A DNA stretch of 64,000 bases from Cupriavidus sp. D39 (GTDB lineage: Bacteria; Pseudomonadota; Gammaproteobacteria; Burkholderiales; Burkholderiaceae): positions 3,472,001-3,536,000 of the forward strand of contig NZ_JAPNLE010000009.1 in NCBI RefSeq assembly GCF_026627925.1. The letters run 5' to 3'. The notes below the pieces were generated by a model, which worked only from the letters and a program-made list of their open reading frames with translations, made no database searches and had not been told where the DNA came from. The position numbers and the translations under genes were made by a program. Of this stretch, positions 55,543-64,000 are shown one piece after another; position 1 is the stretch's first letter; every line of letters begins with the position of its first letter.

Positions 55543-55543
55543 T
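55520..55543 (+). promoter_or_regulatory. dbpA promoter with perfect TATAAT
   Basis: TATAAT at 55538-55543 lies only 5 bp before the dbpA ATG. A TTGACA at 55520-55525 is 12 bp upstream of it, shorter than the optimal 17. Transcription would start near the ATG. Confidence 0.4.
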
Positions 55544-55548
55544 CCGGC

Positions 55549-56970
55549 ATGACCTCAAGCCCTACCCAATCCGCAGCGCCCGCCGCTGCCGGCGCCTCTT
55601 TCTCCAAACTGCCTCTTTCGCCTGCCACGCTGGCGACGCTGGAGCAGCTCGGCTACCAGACCATGACCCCGATCCAGGCGGCCAGCCTGCCGATCGCGCT
55701 GGCCGGCCAGGACCTGATCGCGCAGGCCAAGACCGGCAGCGGCAAGACCGCCGCCTTCGCGCTGGCGTTGCTCAACCGGCTGGATGCGCGCCGTTTCGAC
55801 GTGCAGGCGCTGGTGCTGTGCCCCACGCGCGAGCTGGCCGAGCAGGTCACGCAGGAAATCCGCCGCCTGGCGCGCGCGGAAGAAAACATCAAGATCCTGA
55901 CGCTGTGCGGCGGCTCGCCGATGCGCCCCCAGGCCGACAGCCTGGCGCATGGCGCACATATCGCCGTGGGCACGCCCGGCCGCATCATGGATCACCTGGA
56001 GCGCGGCACGCTGAACCTGGAGGCGCTCAACACGCTGGTGCTGGACGAAGCCGACCGCATGCTAGACATGGGCTTCTTCGACGACATCGCCTATGTGGCG
56101 AGCCACTGCCCCAAGGAACGCCAGACGCTGCTGTTCTCGGCCACCTATCCGGAAGGCATCGCCAAGCTCAGCCAGCAGTTCCTGCGCAAGCCGCGCGAGG
56201 TCAAGCTGGAAGAGCAGCACGATGACAGCAAGATCCGCCAGCGTTTCTTCGAGGTGGACGACAGCGACCGCCTGAACGCCGTGGGCCTGCTGCTGAATCA
56301 TTTCCGCCCGGTCAGCTCGCTGGCCTTCTGTAACACCAAGGCGCGTTGCCGCGACCTGGTCGACCTGCTGCGCGCGCAAGGCTTCGAAGCCCTGGCGCTG
56401 CACGGCGAGCTGGACCAGCGCGAGCGCGACCAGGTGCTGGTGCAGTTCGCCAACCGCAGCTGCTCGGTGCTGGTTGCCACCGACGTGGCCGCCCGCGGGC
56501 TGGACATCGCCCAGCTCGAAGCGGTGATCAACGTCGACGTCACGCCGGACCCCGAGGTCTACGTCCACCGCATCGGCCGCACCGGCCGCGCGGACGAGGA
56601 CGGCTGGGCGCTTAGCCTGGCGAGCATGAACGAGATGGGCCGCGTGGGCAATATCGAGCAGGCCATGGGCGCCGAGATGGAATGGCAGCCCCTGGCCGAC
56701 CTGACGCCCGCCAGCAACGAACGCCTGCTGCCCCCCATGGTCACGCTGCAGATCCTTGGCGGGCGCAAGGAAAAGATGCGCCCGGGCGATGTCCTCGGCG
56801 CGCTGACCGGCGACGCGGGCTACGCCAAGCACCAGATCGGCAAGATCAACGTGATGGACATGTCCACCTACGTGGCGGTCGAGCGCTCCATCGGCCGCGA
56901 GGCAATGCGCAAGCTGAACGACGGAACGGTGAAGGGCAAGCGCGTGAAAGTGCGCATGCTGACGGAATAA
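55549..56970 (+). CDS. dbpA: ATP-dependent RNA helicase, DEAD-box
   Basis: 473 residues. Q motif YQTMTPIQAASLP, Walker A AKTGSGKT, DEAD as LVLDEADRMLDMGFF, motif III LLFSATYP and motif VI YVHRIGRTGRA. The last about 75 residues form the DbpA RNA-binding domain (MVTLQILGGRKEKMRPGDVL, GALTGDAGYAKHQIGKI) that recognises hairpin 92 of 23S rRNA, so the role is 50S ribosome assembly. No Shine-Dalgarno sequence precedes ATG 55549. Confidence 0.95.
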   Translation: MTSSPTQSAAPAAAGASFSKLPLSPATLATLEQLGYQTMTPIQAASLPIALAGQDLIAQAKTGSGKTAAFALALLNRLDARRFDVQALVLCPTRELAEQVTQEIRRLARAEENIKILTLCGGSPMRPQADSLAHGAHIAVGTPGRIMDHLERGTLNLEALNTLVLDEADRMLDMGFFDDIAYVASHCPKERQTLLFSATYPEGIAKLSQQFLRKPREVKLEEQHDDSKIRQRFFEVDDSDRLNAVGLLLNHFRPVSSLAFCNTKARCRDLVDLLRAQGFEALALHGELDQRERDQVLVQFANRSCSVLVATDVAARGLDIAQLEAVINVDVTPDPEVYVHRIGRTGRADEDGWALSLASMNEMGRVGNIEQAMGAEMEWQPLADLTPASNERLLPPMVTLQILGGRKEKMRPGDVLGALTGDAGYAKHQIGKINVMDMSTYVAVERSIGREAMRKLNDGTVKGKRVKVRMLTE

Positions 56971-57028
56971 CGGTGGCCGCGACGCAGTTGTACCCGCGCG
57001 GGCTGCGCCTGCCGGGCTTGCCTGGCGT

Positions 57029-57883
57029 GTGCCGATGAAAACGCCGAAGCGGCTGCAGCCGCTGGTCGAAGACGGCCTGGTCGATGAAGTGCTGCGCCAG
57101 CTGATGAGCGGCAAGGAAGCCACCGTCTACGTTGTGCGCTGCGGTGGCGAGATCCGTTGCGCCAAGGTCTACAAGGACGCCGCGCAACGCAGCTTCCGCC
57201 AGGCCTCGACCTACCAGGAAGGGCGCAAGGTCAAGAACAGCCGGCAGGCGCGCGCCATGGAAAAGGGCACGCGCTACGGGCGCAAGGTGGCGGAAGAGGC
57301 CTGGCACAACGCGGAGGTGGATGCGTTGTACCGCCTTGCCGCCGCGGGCGTGCGGGTGCCCACGCCGCATCTGTGCTTCGAGGGCGTGCTGCTGATGGAG
57401 CTGGTGGTGGATGCCGAGGGCAATGCCGCCCCGCGCCTGAACGACGTGGCGCTGAGCCCGGAGCAGGCGGTGGCATTCCACGACGCGCTGATCGAGCAGG
57501 TGATCCTGATGCTGTGTGCCGGCGTGGTGCACGGCGACCTGTCCGAATTCAACATCCTGGTGGATGCCGACGGCCCGGTCATCATCGACCTGCCGCAGGC
57601 GGTGGATGCCGCCGGCAACAGCGAAGCCAGCGCCATGCTGGAGCGCGATGTGGATAACCTCGCGTTCTACTTCGGCCAGTTTGAGCCGGCGCTTAACGGT
57701 ACGCAGTATGGCAAGGAAATCTGGGCGCTGTACCAGGCCGGCTTGCTGCATCCCGGCGTGAAGCTGACCGGCCAGGTTGCCGTGGACGACACCCCGGTGG
57801 ATGTGGAAGCCGTGCTGGCGGAAGTGGAAGACGTGCGTCTGGAGGAAGAGGCGCGCCAGCGCTACCTGCAAAGCGCAGAGTGA
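57029..57883 (+). CDS. RIO-type protein kinase (PA4780-like)
   Basis: 284 residues from GTG 57029 (ATG at 57035 also possible). RIO1-like kinase fold: nucleotide loop LMSGKEATVYVVRCGGEIRC with Lys in CAKVYKDA, catalytic loop VVHGDLSEFNILVD (HGDLSEFN) and metal-binding VIIDLPQAVD. All core catalytic residues are present. Bacterial RIO kinases of this group have few known targets. Follows dbpA on the same strand after 58 bp. Confidence 0.9.
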   Translation: MPMKTPKRLQPLVEDGLVDEVLRQLMSGKEATVYVVRCGGEIRCAKVYKDAAQRSFRQASTYQEGRKVKNSRQARAMEKGTRYGRKVAEEAWHNAEVDALYRLAAAGVRVPTPHLCFEGVLLMELVVDAEGNAAPRLNDVALSPEQAVAFHDALIEQVILMLCAGVVHGDLSEFNILVDADGPVIIDLPQAVDAAGNSEASAMLERDVDNLAFYFGQFEPALNGTQYGKEIWALYQAGLLHPGVKLTGQVAVDDTPVDVEAVLAEVEDVRLEEEARQRYLQSAE

Positions 57884-57949
57884 CCGGATCGTCCGGGCAT
57901 CCGGGCATCCGGGCATCCGGTCATGATCATGGTCATCCGGTCGCCAGCT

Positions 57950-59116
57950 TCAACCGAGCCGTACGACGTACCCCGCCTTCGGCTCGCTCCCACCTGCCAC
58001 CAGGCTCGCAATCCTCTCCTGCGCCGCGCCGAAGCCCTGCTCTTCGATCAGCGTCAGCCAGCCGTTCGCCGGCTCCTTCACGTAATCGATAAATGCGCGC
58101 TGCGCGGCGTTGAAGCGCTGGTTCACGCCTTCGGGCCCCCAGTCGGCGTTGCGCTTGCGGATCTGCACCGGCGCGAAATAGAACTCGGGCTTGGGCCCGG
58201 GCAGGCCGGTGTCGCGCAAAAAGCCCGTGTTCTGCGCCGAGCCGGCAAAGCAGTCGTACACCAGCGCGCCGCCAAAGTGATGGTGCACGCGTGCGCGCAG
58301 CGCTTCGTCGCCGGAGAAGTCCACGTAGAGCGTGGGCACGTCGGTGGCGAGCGTTTCCAGCCTGTCGTAGCTGACCACTTCCTCGTAGCAGCCAAGGCCT
58401 TCGACAAAGGCGCGGTTGCGCTCCGAGGTGATGGCGGCCAGCGAGATGCCGGGGATGTCGCGCAGGCAGAAGGCGGTGCCATAGGCGGTCTTGCTGGAGG
58501 CGCTGGACACCACCAGCCGCGTGGCGCTGAAAAAGCGGTTGTCCTCGAGGAAGTCGGCCAGCATGTATGACGTGATGAACAGCGGCCGGTACAGCATCTG
58601 GTAGTTCTCCAGCTCGGGCGCGTAGGCGGCGTCATGGGTCACGCGGGTGTACTGGTTGTAGGCGGAGGTCAGGGCCCGGCGGTGCTCGAGGGCATCGTAG
58701 AAGCCGCGCTCGGTCACGCGCTCGGGCTGCATGCGGATATGGCTGGCGATGGGAAAGTAGCCGTAGAAGCGCTCGCCTGCCGCCACGCCGGGCACCTTGG
58801 AGTCCAACACATCGGCAAAGCCCCACACCGGCATATGGCCCCATTCCTGTTGCCCGGTGGGAAAGAACTGCCAGTAGTTCATGGCGTCGCCAAAGGCGGC
58901 GTAGGTGATGTTGTTGGTGGTGAGCGCGAAGCGGTCGAGCTTGAGCAGGACTTCGCCGGGGGCGGCGTCGGTGCGTTCCTGGCGCGCTTCCAGCCGGCTT
59001 TCATTTAGGGCATGCTTGCGTGTCAGCAGGCGGGTGACCGTGAGCGCTTGTTCGGCGGCGCTATCGTTGTGAGCGCCGTGGTTGCTGTGCTTCGTCAGAT
59101 CCATCTTCTGTCCCAT
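57950..59116 (-). CDS. DUF2855 family protein
   Basis: About 388 residues from ATG 59116 (AAAGGACAG upstream; ATG 59104 also possible). Distantly MDR-like sequence with strings GEVLLKLDRFALTTNNITYA, GDAMNYWQFFPTGQQEWGHMP, FGDVLDS-like loops and VVSSASSKTAYGTAF, resembling a Rossmann-fold nucleotide site. Suggested oxidoreductase, no known substrate. Its start lies about 40 bp from the divergent TetR gene, which probably controls it. Confidence 0.8.
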   Translation of the reverse strand: MGQKMDLTKHSNHGAHNDSAAEQALTVTRLLTRKHALNESRLEARQERTDAAPGEVLLKLDRFALTTNNITYAAFGDAMNYWQFFPTGQQEWGHMPVWGFADVLDSKVPGVAAGERFYGYFPIASHIRMQPERVTERGFYDALEHRRALTSAYNQYTRVTHDAAYAPELENYQMLYRPLFITSYMLADFLEDNRFFSATRLVVSSASSKTAYGTAFCLRDIPGISLAAITSERNRAFVEGLGCYEEVVSYDRLETLATDVPTLYVDFSGDEALRARVHHHFGGALVYDCFAGSAQNTGFLRDTGLPGPKPEFYFAPVQIRKRNADWGPEGVNQRFNAAQRAFIDYVKEPANGWLTLIEEQGFGAAQERIASLVAGGSEPKAGYVVRLG

Positions 59117-59145
59117 CTTCTGTCCTTTTTTCACCGTCAAGGTCG

Positions 59146-59874
59146 ATGCCACCAATGTATCGCCGCAAGCCGGCCGCCGGGTTCGGAAACGCGGGTGCCG
59201 CGGCCGAGCCCGCGCGGGCGCCTGCCAGGCCGCTGAAACGCCCGTCGCAGCAGCGCGCGCGCTTTACCGTGGACGCCATTTACGAGGCTTTTGTTCGGAT
59301 ATGGCGGGCGCGCGGCTGGGACGGCGTGACCACGCGCGCGGTGGCGCTGGAGGCCGGCTGCTCCGTGGGCACCTTGTACGAATACTTCCCCAACAAGGAG
59401 GCGCTGCTCTCCGGCTATGTGCGCCACACCATCGAGCTGCTGCTGGCGCGCATCGAGGCCGAGGTGGCGCTCGCGCCCGGGCTGGACTGGCGCACGCGCG
59501 TCCGGCGCCTGGTACGGCTGACCTGCGGCGCCGACGATGCCACGCTGGAGGGTTTCGAACGCGAGATGCTCATGCTGGAAGCGCGCATCGCCGAGACCAA
59601 GCATCATCGCCGTGTGTTCGATGAGCTGTACGGGGCCTGGCAGCGCGCGCTGGCGGCGTGCCCGGATCTGCCGGGCGCGCCGGACGCCGCCGCGGTGCGA
59701 AGCCTGCTGGAGGCGGTCTGGGGCGCGCGCCGGTATCGCCTGCTGTTGCAGGCTGCCGAACCCTCGCGGGCGGCATGGGTGGCGCAGATGGAGCGGCTCT
59801 GCCTGCTGGCGCTGGGCGCGGCGCCGTTGTCTTTGGATCTTACGGATCCTATGGATCCTGCGGATCGCTCCTGA
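59146..59874 (+). CDS. TetR/AcrR-family transcriptional regulator
   Basis: 242 residues from ATG 59146 (second ATG at 59155). Long basic N-terminal tail (residues 1-38, RPLKRPSQQRAR), then the HTH (FTVDAIYEAFVRIWRARGWDG, VTTRAVALEAGCSVGTLYEYFPNKEALLSGYV). C-terminal ligand domain is all helical. Divergent from the DUF2855 gene with a very short shared promoter region. The 3' end overlaps the convergent CDGSH gene by 26 bp. Confidence 0.88.
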   Translation: MPPMYRRKPAAGFGNAGAAAEPARAPARPLKRPSQQRARFTVDAIYEAFVRIWRARGWDGVTTRAVALEAGCSVGTLYEYFPNKEALLSGYVRHTIELLLARIEAEVALAPGLDWRTRVRRLVRLTCGADDATLEGFEREMLMLEARIAETKHHRRVFDELYGAWQRALAACPDLPGAPDAAAVRSLLEAVWGARRYRLLLQAAEPSRAAWVAQMERLCLLALGAAPLSLDLTDPMDPADRS

Positions 59875-60496
59875 ACCCCACCTTCTTGTGCGTGCCGTCG
59901 CAGAACGGCTTGTTGCCCGACTGGCCGCAGCGGCAAAACCAGGCCTCGGTCATCCGGGTGATGGTCCTGCCGGTGCCGCTGATCACTTCAAGATTGCCTT
60001 TGACGCGCAGCGGTCCGTTGGGGATGGGATGGATTTCGAGGGGCCCGTCGCGCTGCGCCAGGGGTTCCGATGCCACGGTGGCGGCCTCGCCGCTGGCGAC
60101 GAAACCCGTGCTGGCGTGGCTGCTGTCGCACAGGGGCTTGTTGCGCGAAGCGCCGCAGCGGCACAGCGTCAGGCGAAAGCCTGCGGGCTGGCCATCGATG
60201 GTGATGGCGGCGCGCAGCGCCAGCGGGCCGTTCTCGAGCACGCGTACCACATTGACCAGGGGCGCCGCCTCGCCGGGGGAGCCGTCGATGTTCTGGTAGG
60301 AGATGGCGCCCGATGGACAGTTGTGCGCAATCTCCGCGATTTCCTCGGCGGTGGCGTTGTCGGGGTGGATCCACTCGCCCTGTACGCCGGGCTCGAACAC
60401 GTCCGGGCGGTCCAGCACGCAGTGGCGCGAATGGATGCAACGGCTGTCGTCGAAGAGCACGATGACGCGCTTGCCGGCAACGGACTCGGTGGCCAT
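59849..60496 (-). CDS. CDGSH iron-sulfur protein with Fer4_19 domain
   Basis: 215 residues. N-terminal Fer4_19 / YjdI-type module (RCIHSRHCVLDRPDVFEPG, IAHNCPSGAISYQN) followed by two CDGSH modules: CRCGASRNKPLCDSSHASTGF and CRCGQSGNKPFCDGTHKKVGF. The second has the exact CxC..CDxxH set that binds a 2Fe-2S cluster. Redox or iron-sulfur-handling role is probable; partners are unknown. Confidence 0.88.
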   Translation of the reverse strand: MATESVAGKRVIVLFDDSRCIHSRHCVLDRPDVFEPGVQGEWIHPDNATAEEIAEIAHNCPSGAISYQNIDGSPGEAAPLVNVVRVLENGPLALRAAITIDGQPAGFRLTLCRCGASRNKPLCDSSHASTGFVASGEAATVASEPLAQRDGPLEIHPIPNGPLRVKGNLEVISGTGRTITRMTEAWFCRCGQSGNKPFCDGTHKKVGFRSDPQDP

Positions 60497-60756
60497 GGCT
60501 GGCCCTCCTGCGTAGTGCGGCGCGCCGGGCGGCGCGCTCCTTCCCTTTATAGCGCTTGCCGGCGCGTTTGCGCAGTGCTTTTCAGCGGCTTTGTCTTTTT
60601 ACAAAGATTCGTGTGCGTCACCCTGTAAGGCATGCGCGCGTGGTGCTAATCTGAAAGCTATTGGCAGCGGCGCGGTGCGCAGGTGCCCTGCCAGGCGCTC
60701 CCGCCAGTGCGCGCGGGTCGTGTTGCAATCCGTTGGGATCGAACAAGGAGTGGGTG

Positions 60757-61205
60757 ATGAAAACTGCACGGCAGGTTCTTGAGTCCAAACCGACCCAGGC
60801 TATCTATAGCATTCCCCGGGTGCCACCGTTTATGCTGCGCTGCAACTGATGGCGGAGAAAGGCATTGGCGCGCTATTGGTGATCGAGCGCGGCGATATCG
60901 TTGGTATCTTGAGCGAGCGGGATTATGCGCGGAAGGTGATCCTGATGCAGCGGACATCCCGGGAGACCTTTGTTCGCGACATCATGACGTCGGCGGTGAT
61001 TTATGTGCGGGGGGATCAGAGTACCGATGAGTGCATGGCGCTGATGACGCAGCACCGTTTGAGGCACTTGCCGGTGATGGACGGGGACACCCTGGTGGGG
61101 ATGTTGTCGATTGGGGACCTGGTCAAGGATATTATTTCCGAGCAGAAGTTTATTATTGAACAGTTGGAGCATTACATCAGCGGGACGCCTCATGCCAAGG
61201 TCTGA
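60757..61205 (+). pseudogene. CBS-domain protein, frameshifted
   Basis: About 149 residues if repaired. ATG 60757 with AAGGAGTGGGTG upstream. First frame reads KTARQVLESKPTQAIYSIPR and stops; adding one C to the CCCC run near 60813-60816 gives SIPPGATVYAALQLMAEKGIGALLV, continuing into a complete pair of CBS domains (GDIVGILSERDYARKVILMQ, VRDIMTSAVIYVRGDQSTDECMALM...HLPVMDGDTLVGMLSIGDLV). Stand-alone CBS pairs bind adenine nucleotides. Very conserved otherwise, so sequencing error is likely. Confidence 0.85.
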
Positions 61206-61843
61206 TCTCCTTGCCCGGGGATTGCTGATTGATGGCAACTGATTCGAATTCAGGATCAAGGGGTTAGAGTCAAAAGCTTGTAGTCATCACCCCTGCGGGG
61301 AGCGTTCATTTCAACTTTTTTGCCTTGCCAGAGAAGTAGGCAAAAAGGGCGCCCCAACCTGCTTGGCACACCTTCACGGTTCGCTTCGCTTCGCCTCGTG
61401 TGACGGGTGGCCCCTCGGGGCCCACTCCACTTGGCCCTGCTGTATTGGGTACGCTCGCGTTCCTGCCTGCAACAAAAAAACAGAAGATTCCGTTTTTTCG
61501 CTTCGTGTCGGCTTGCTGGCAGATGGCTGCTCGTACTGGGCAGAAGTACGCACGTTCGGGCAAAAGGCGCGTCTACGCCGCATCACAAACCAACTTGGCG
61601 CCGCACTCCATATTTGGTATCCGCATATAATTACGCGTTCACTGAATTAGGCCCGCCCGGGCCGTGCAGGCGGCTTCTGCCATCTCGTGGCAGTTCTCGA
61701 GCTTGCGCAGTACTGGGTACGCGTCCAATCGGTTGATTTCAATTTTGTGGCCATGTTCCCCGATGTAGGCTGACAAACGAGGTGGTTTGTTGGTGGTTGG
61801 GCGCAACGTTGGTTGCTCATGACTACGCGCCCTGCTGCCTCCG
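61206..61843. other. Intergenic region, 0.64 kb
   Basis: No supported gene. Contains a bidirectional terminator (listed) and a GC-rich repetitive stretch of the kind found between genes in this group. A minus-strand open frame 61563-61306 (85 codons, rich in Pro/Gly/Lys) resembles recurrent spurious extragenic frames. Confidence 0.5.
61318..61347. terminator. Bidirectional rho-independent terminator
   Basis: TTTTTGCCT and AGGCAAAAA separated by 12 nt. Ends transcription from the CBS gene side and from the opposite direction. Confidence 0.6.
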
Positions 61844-63420
61844 ATGTCTTCCTCTGCTTCTGCTTCTGCTTCTGCTTCTGCTTCTGCTTCGTCCGCTGTT
61901 GCCACCCCTGCTCTGAGCCACCAGGCCATCATGCGAGTGATCGGCGGGATCATCCTTTGCATCTTGCTGGCCGCGCTGGACCAGACCGTGGTGATTCCGG
62001 CGGTGCCGGCCATTGCCAATGACCTGAACGGCTTTGGCCATTTGTCGTGGATCGTGACGGCTTACCTGATCACGTCCACCGTTTCCACGCCCTTGTACGG
62101 CAAGTTGTCGGATACCTATGGGCGGCGCCGGCTGTTGATGCTGGCGATCGGGCTGTTCATCCTGGCTTCGGTGGCGTGCGCGATGGCGGCTACGCTGGAG
62201 CAGCTGATCCTGTTCCGTGCGCTGCAAGGCATTGGCGGTGGCGGCTTGATGGCGCTGGCGCAGGCGGCGATCGCGGATGTGGTGGCGCCGCGCCAGCGTG
62301 GCCGTTACCAGGGTTACCTGGCGACCGTGTGGGCGGTGGCTTCCATTGCCGGCCCGCTGGTGGGCGGCTGGACCTCGGATCACCTGTCGTGGCGCTGGCT
62401 GTTCTGGATCAATGTGCCGCTGGGGCTGCTGGCCATGTTCATGTGCCATCGCGGGCTGAGCCAGTTGCAGGTGCGCGGCGGCTCGGCGCGGGTGGACTGG
62501 GGCGGCGCGTTGCTGCTGACCGTCTCCATCGTGGCGTTCCTGTTGGCGATGAGCTGGGGCGGCGATGTCTATGACTGGATCTCGCCGGAAATCGCTGGCC
62601 TGGCGCTGCTGGCCTTGGTGGCGGTGGCCGCGCTGGTCTGGCAGGAGCGCCGCGCGGGCGACCCGATGCTGCCGCCGCGGCTGTTCCGCAACCGCGCCTA
62701 TGTGCTGGGCGTGGCGGCGTCCGCGATGGCGGCGCTGAATATCTTCTTGTGCATCTTCGCGCTGCCGCTGCATTTCCAGCTGGTGCGCGGCGCAGATGCG
62801 TCGGAATCCGGCTTGCTGGTGGTGCCGTTCCTGCTTTCCACGGTGGCGGGCAACTTTATCGTGGCCGGGCTGGCGCCGCGCCTGGGGCGGATGCGCGGCA
62901 TCCTGACCGGCGGCTTCATTGCGGCGGCGCTGGGCCTGGCGGCGCTGGTGGCGGTTGCGCCGTCCACGCCGCTGGCGCTCGTGCTGCTGGCAATGATGGT
63001 GGCCGGCGTGGGGCTTGGCATGACCATGGTCGGCACCTTGATGACCGTGCAGAACGTGCTGGAGCCCCGCGATACCGGCGCCGGCACCGGCGCGCTGCTG
63101 GTGCTGCGCTCGCTCGGCAGCGCCTTTGGCGGCGCGCTGGCCGGCACCTTGCTGACGCTGGAATTCCGCAACGCCCTGCATGCCTCCGGCGTGACGCAGG
63201 CGCTGGACCTGGGCGCGCTGCGCCACGGCAGCGAGGCGCTGGCCCATCTCCTCCCGCGGTGCGGGACGTGCTGACGGGCGGCGTGGAGTCGGGCTTCCGG
63301 CTGATCTTTGCCGTGGGCGCCGTCGCGGCCTTGCTGGCGCTGGCGATCGTGCGCCGCATGCCCGACGTGGAGCTGCGCAGCAGCGTGACCGAGCACGCGG
63401 CGACGCTGGCGATGGAGTAA
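61844..63420 (+). pseudogene. DHA2-family MFS multidrug efflux transporter, frameshifted
   Basis: About 525 residues if repaired. 14-helix DHA2 (EmrB/QacA) features: LAALDQTVVIPAVPAIANDL in helix 1, YGKLSDTYGRRRLLMLAIGL (motif A) and the antiporter motif around SIAGPLVGGWTSDHLSWRW. Main frame ends AHLLPRCGTC. One missing base near 63250-63256 restores AHLLPAVRDVLTGGVESGF and the last helix (VAALLALAIVRRMPD). N-terminus carries a Ser-Ala repeat (TCTGCT x6). Expected to export hydrophobic drugs with proton antiport. Confidence 0.85.
61853..61888 (+). repeat. Six TCTGCT units coding Ser-Ala repeats
   Basis: Perfect hexamer array directly after the MFS start codon. In-frame slippage changes only the length of a disordered N-terminus. 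Confidence 0.85.
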
Positions 63421-63491
63421 GCGGGGGCCTGCGCATCCATTGAGCGGTCAAGGGCGTAAACCAGGGACAGACCATCTCCGGAGTTTCCTTC

Positions 63492-64000
63492 ATGCGCAGC
63501 CTTCCCGAACAGCGCTCACGCGCCTTGCAACGCATCGCCTTGTCGGGTGCGTTGGTCCTGGCCGCTGCCGCCGCTGTCGTCGCCACCCCGCGTCTTGCGC
63601 AAGCCGCCGATGCCCCCGCAGCGGCAGTAGCCACGGCCGCCAAGCCGGCCGGCGCCTGCCCGGCTTCGCTCAACTTCAAGTTCCCCCGCCTGCAGGACGA
63701 AGCGCCGCAAAACCTCTGCCAGTACGCCGGCAAGGTCGTGGTGGTGGTCAATACCGCTAGCTATTGCGGCTTTACCCCGCAGTACGAAGGGCTGGAGGCG
63801 CTGTACGCCAAGTATCGCGAACGCGGGCTGGTGGTGCTGGGCTTCCCCTCGAACGACTTCTCGCAGGAGCCCGGGTCTTCCAAGGAGATCGCGGACTTTT
63901 GCTACAACACCTACGGCGTGAAATTCCCCATGCTGGGCAAGTCGCATGTGCGCGGCAGCGATGCCAATCCCATGTATGCGCTGCTGGCCAAGCAGTCCGG
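63492..64000 (+). CDS. Exported glutathione peroxidase family protein, 3' truncated by window
   Basis: Reading frame open from ATG 63492 to the end of the window (169 residues seen). Signal peptide residues 1-38 (ALVLAAAAAVVATPRLAQAA), then an extra N-terminal segment. Peroxidase site NTASYCGFTPQYEGLEALY with Cys92, and FPSNDFSQEPGSSKEIADFC. Two additional Cys (residues 56 and 76) might form a disulfide in the periplasm. Second gpx homologue in the window, this one predicted periplasmic. Confidence 0.88.
   Translation, partial: MRSLPEQRSRALQRIALSGALVLAAAAAVVATPRLAQAADAPAAAVATAAKPAGACPASLNFKFPRLQDEAPQNLCQYAGKVVVVVNTASYCGFTPQYEGLEALYAKYRERGLVVLGFPSNDFSQEPGSSKEIADFCYNTYGVKFPMLGKSHVRGSDANPMYALLAKQS

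Noticed and set aside
61306..61563. 85-codon minus-strand frame in the 61-kb intergenic region
   Set aside because: Repetitive Pro/Gly-rich sequence of the recurrent extragenic kind, starting inside a terminator hairpin; no ribosome site.
61823..63751. 642-codon minus-strand open frame opposite the MFS gene
   Set aside because: Gln/Arg/His-rich antisense frame; the plus-strand frame has clear MFS helices.
1..64000. Search for CRISPR arrays, tRNA/rRNA genes, transposases and integrases
   Set aside because: No spaced direct-repeat array, no cloverleaf-like or rRNA sequence, and no DDE/Tyr/Ser recombinase motif was seen by eye.

Overview
The window reads as chromosome of a GC-rich beta-proteobacterium, most likely a Cupriavidus-like member of the Burkholderiaceae. 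The inference rests on codon usage, on the abundance of ABC/MFS uptake and amide or keto-acid catabolic operons, and on gene families typical of that group. No rRNA, tRNA, CRISPR array, transposase or phage gene was seen.

Layout. 1-5.8 kb: an outer-membrane SphA/MetA-type protein (partial) and a very large exonuclease-RecQ-UvrD helicase. 5.8-10.8 kb: a gene-poor stretch, a small lipoprotein, a Tat-exported phosphocholine phospholipase C, a small secreted protein and a decayed DUF5615-type toxin locus. 10.8-19.0 kb: catabolic operon I, with a branched-chain-type ABC importer (SBP, two permeases, two ATPases), an amidase-signature hydrolase, an M20 N-carbamoyl-amino-acid/allantoate-type hydrolase and a HTH-cupin regulator; two palindromic operators frame its promoter. 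19.2-23.8 kb: ADP-ribosylglycohydrolase, an intergenic composite repeat, DUF445, a MazG-like enzyme, a deletion scar joining amidohydrolase and LysR remnants, and a FitAB/VapBC-type toxin-antitoxin pair. 23.8-31.3 kb: M81 metallopeptidase, a double-HTH GntR regulator, a polar amino-acid ABC importer and a UxaA/GarD-type dehydratase. 31.4-35.5 kb: GntR regulator, SDR, BKACE (DUF849) and MFS transporter, with a perfect operator palindrome. 35.6-46.8 kb: catabolic operon II for aliphatic amides: an attenuator-like leader, a urea/amide-type ABC importer, aliphatic amidase AmiE, AAA+ and VWA proteins, and the amide sensor/antiterminator pair AmiC-AmiR. 46.9-64 kb: two glutathione peroxidases, a Phd/ParE-type TA pair, a MoaD/ThiS-like protein with a beta-propeller, DUF72, AraC, GMC oxidoreductase, two MFS transporters, DbpA, a RIO-type kinase, DUF2855, TetR, a CDGSH protein and a CBS protein.

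How the genes fit together. Operon I probably imports and hydrolyses an amide or ureide. Operon II should capture small amides, hydrolyse them with AmiE, and be controlled by AmiC releasing AmiR to read through a terminator in the 5' leader. The SDR/BKACE cassette should oxidise an imported hydroxy-acid to a beta-keto acid and cleave it with acetyl-CoA.

A striking property of the sequence is about ten isolated one-base indels, most in short homopolymers, each breaking an otherwise well-conserved gene (helicase twice, phospholipase C, DUF5615, amide SBP, LivM, AAA+, VWA, CBS protein, MFS). Either the assembly has homopolymer errors or the strain has many recent pseudogenes; errors are more likely. 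Such genes are typed here as pseudogene, and each entry says where the reading frame shifts.
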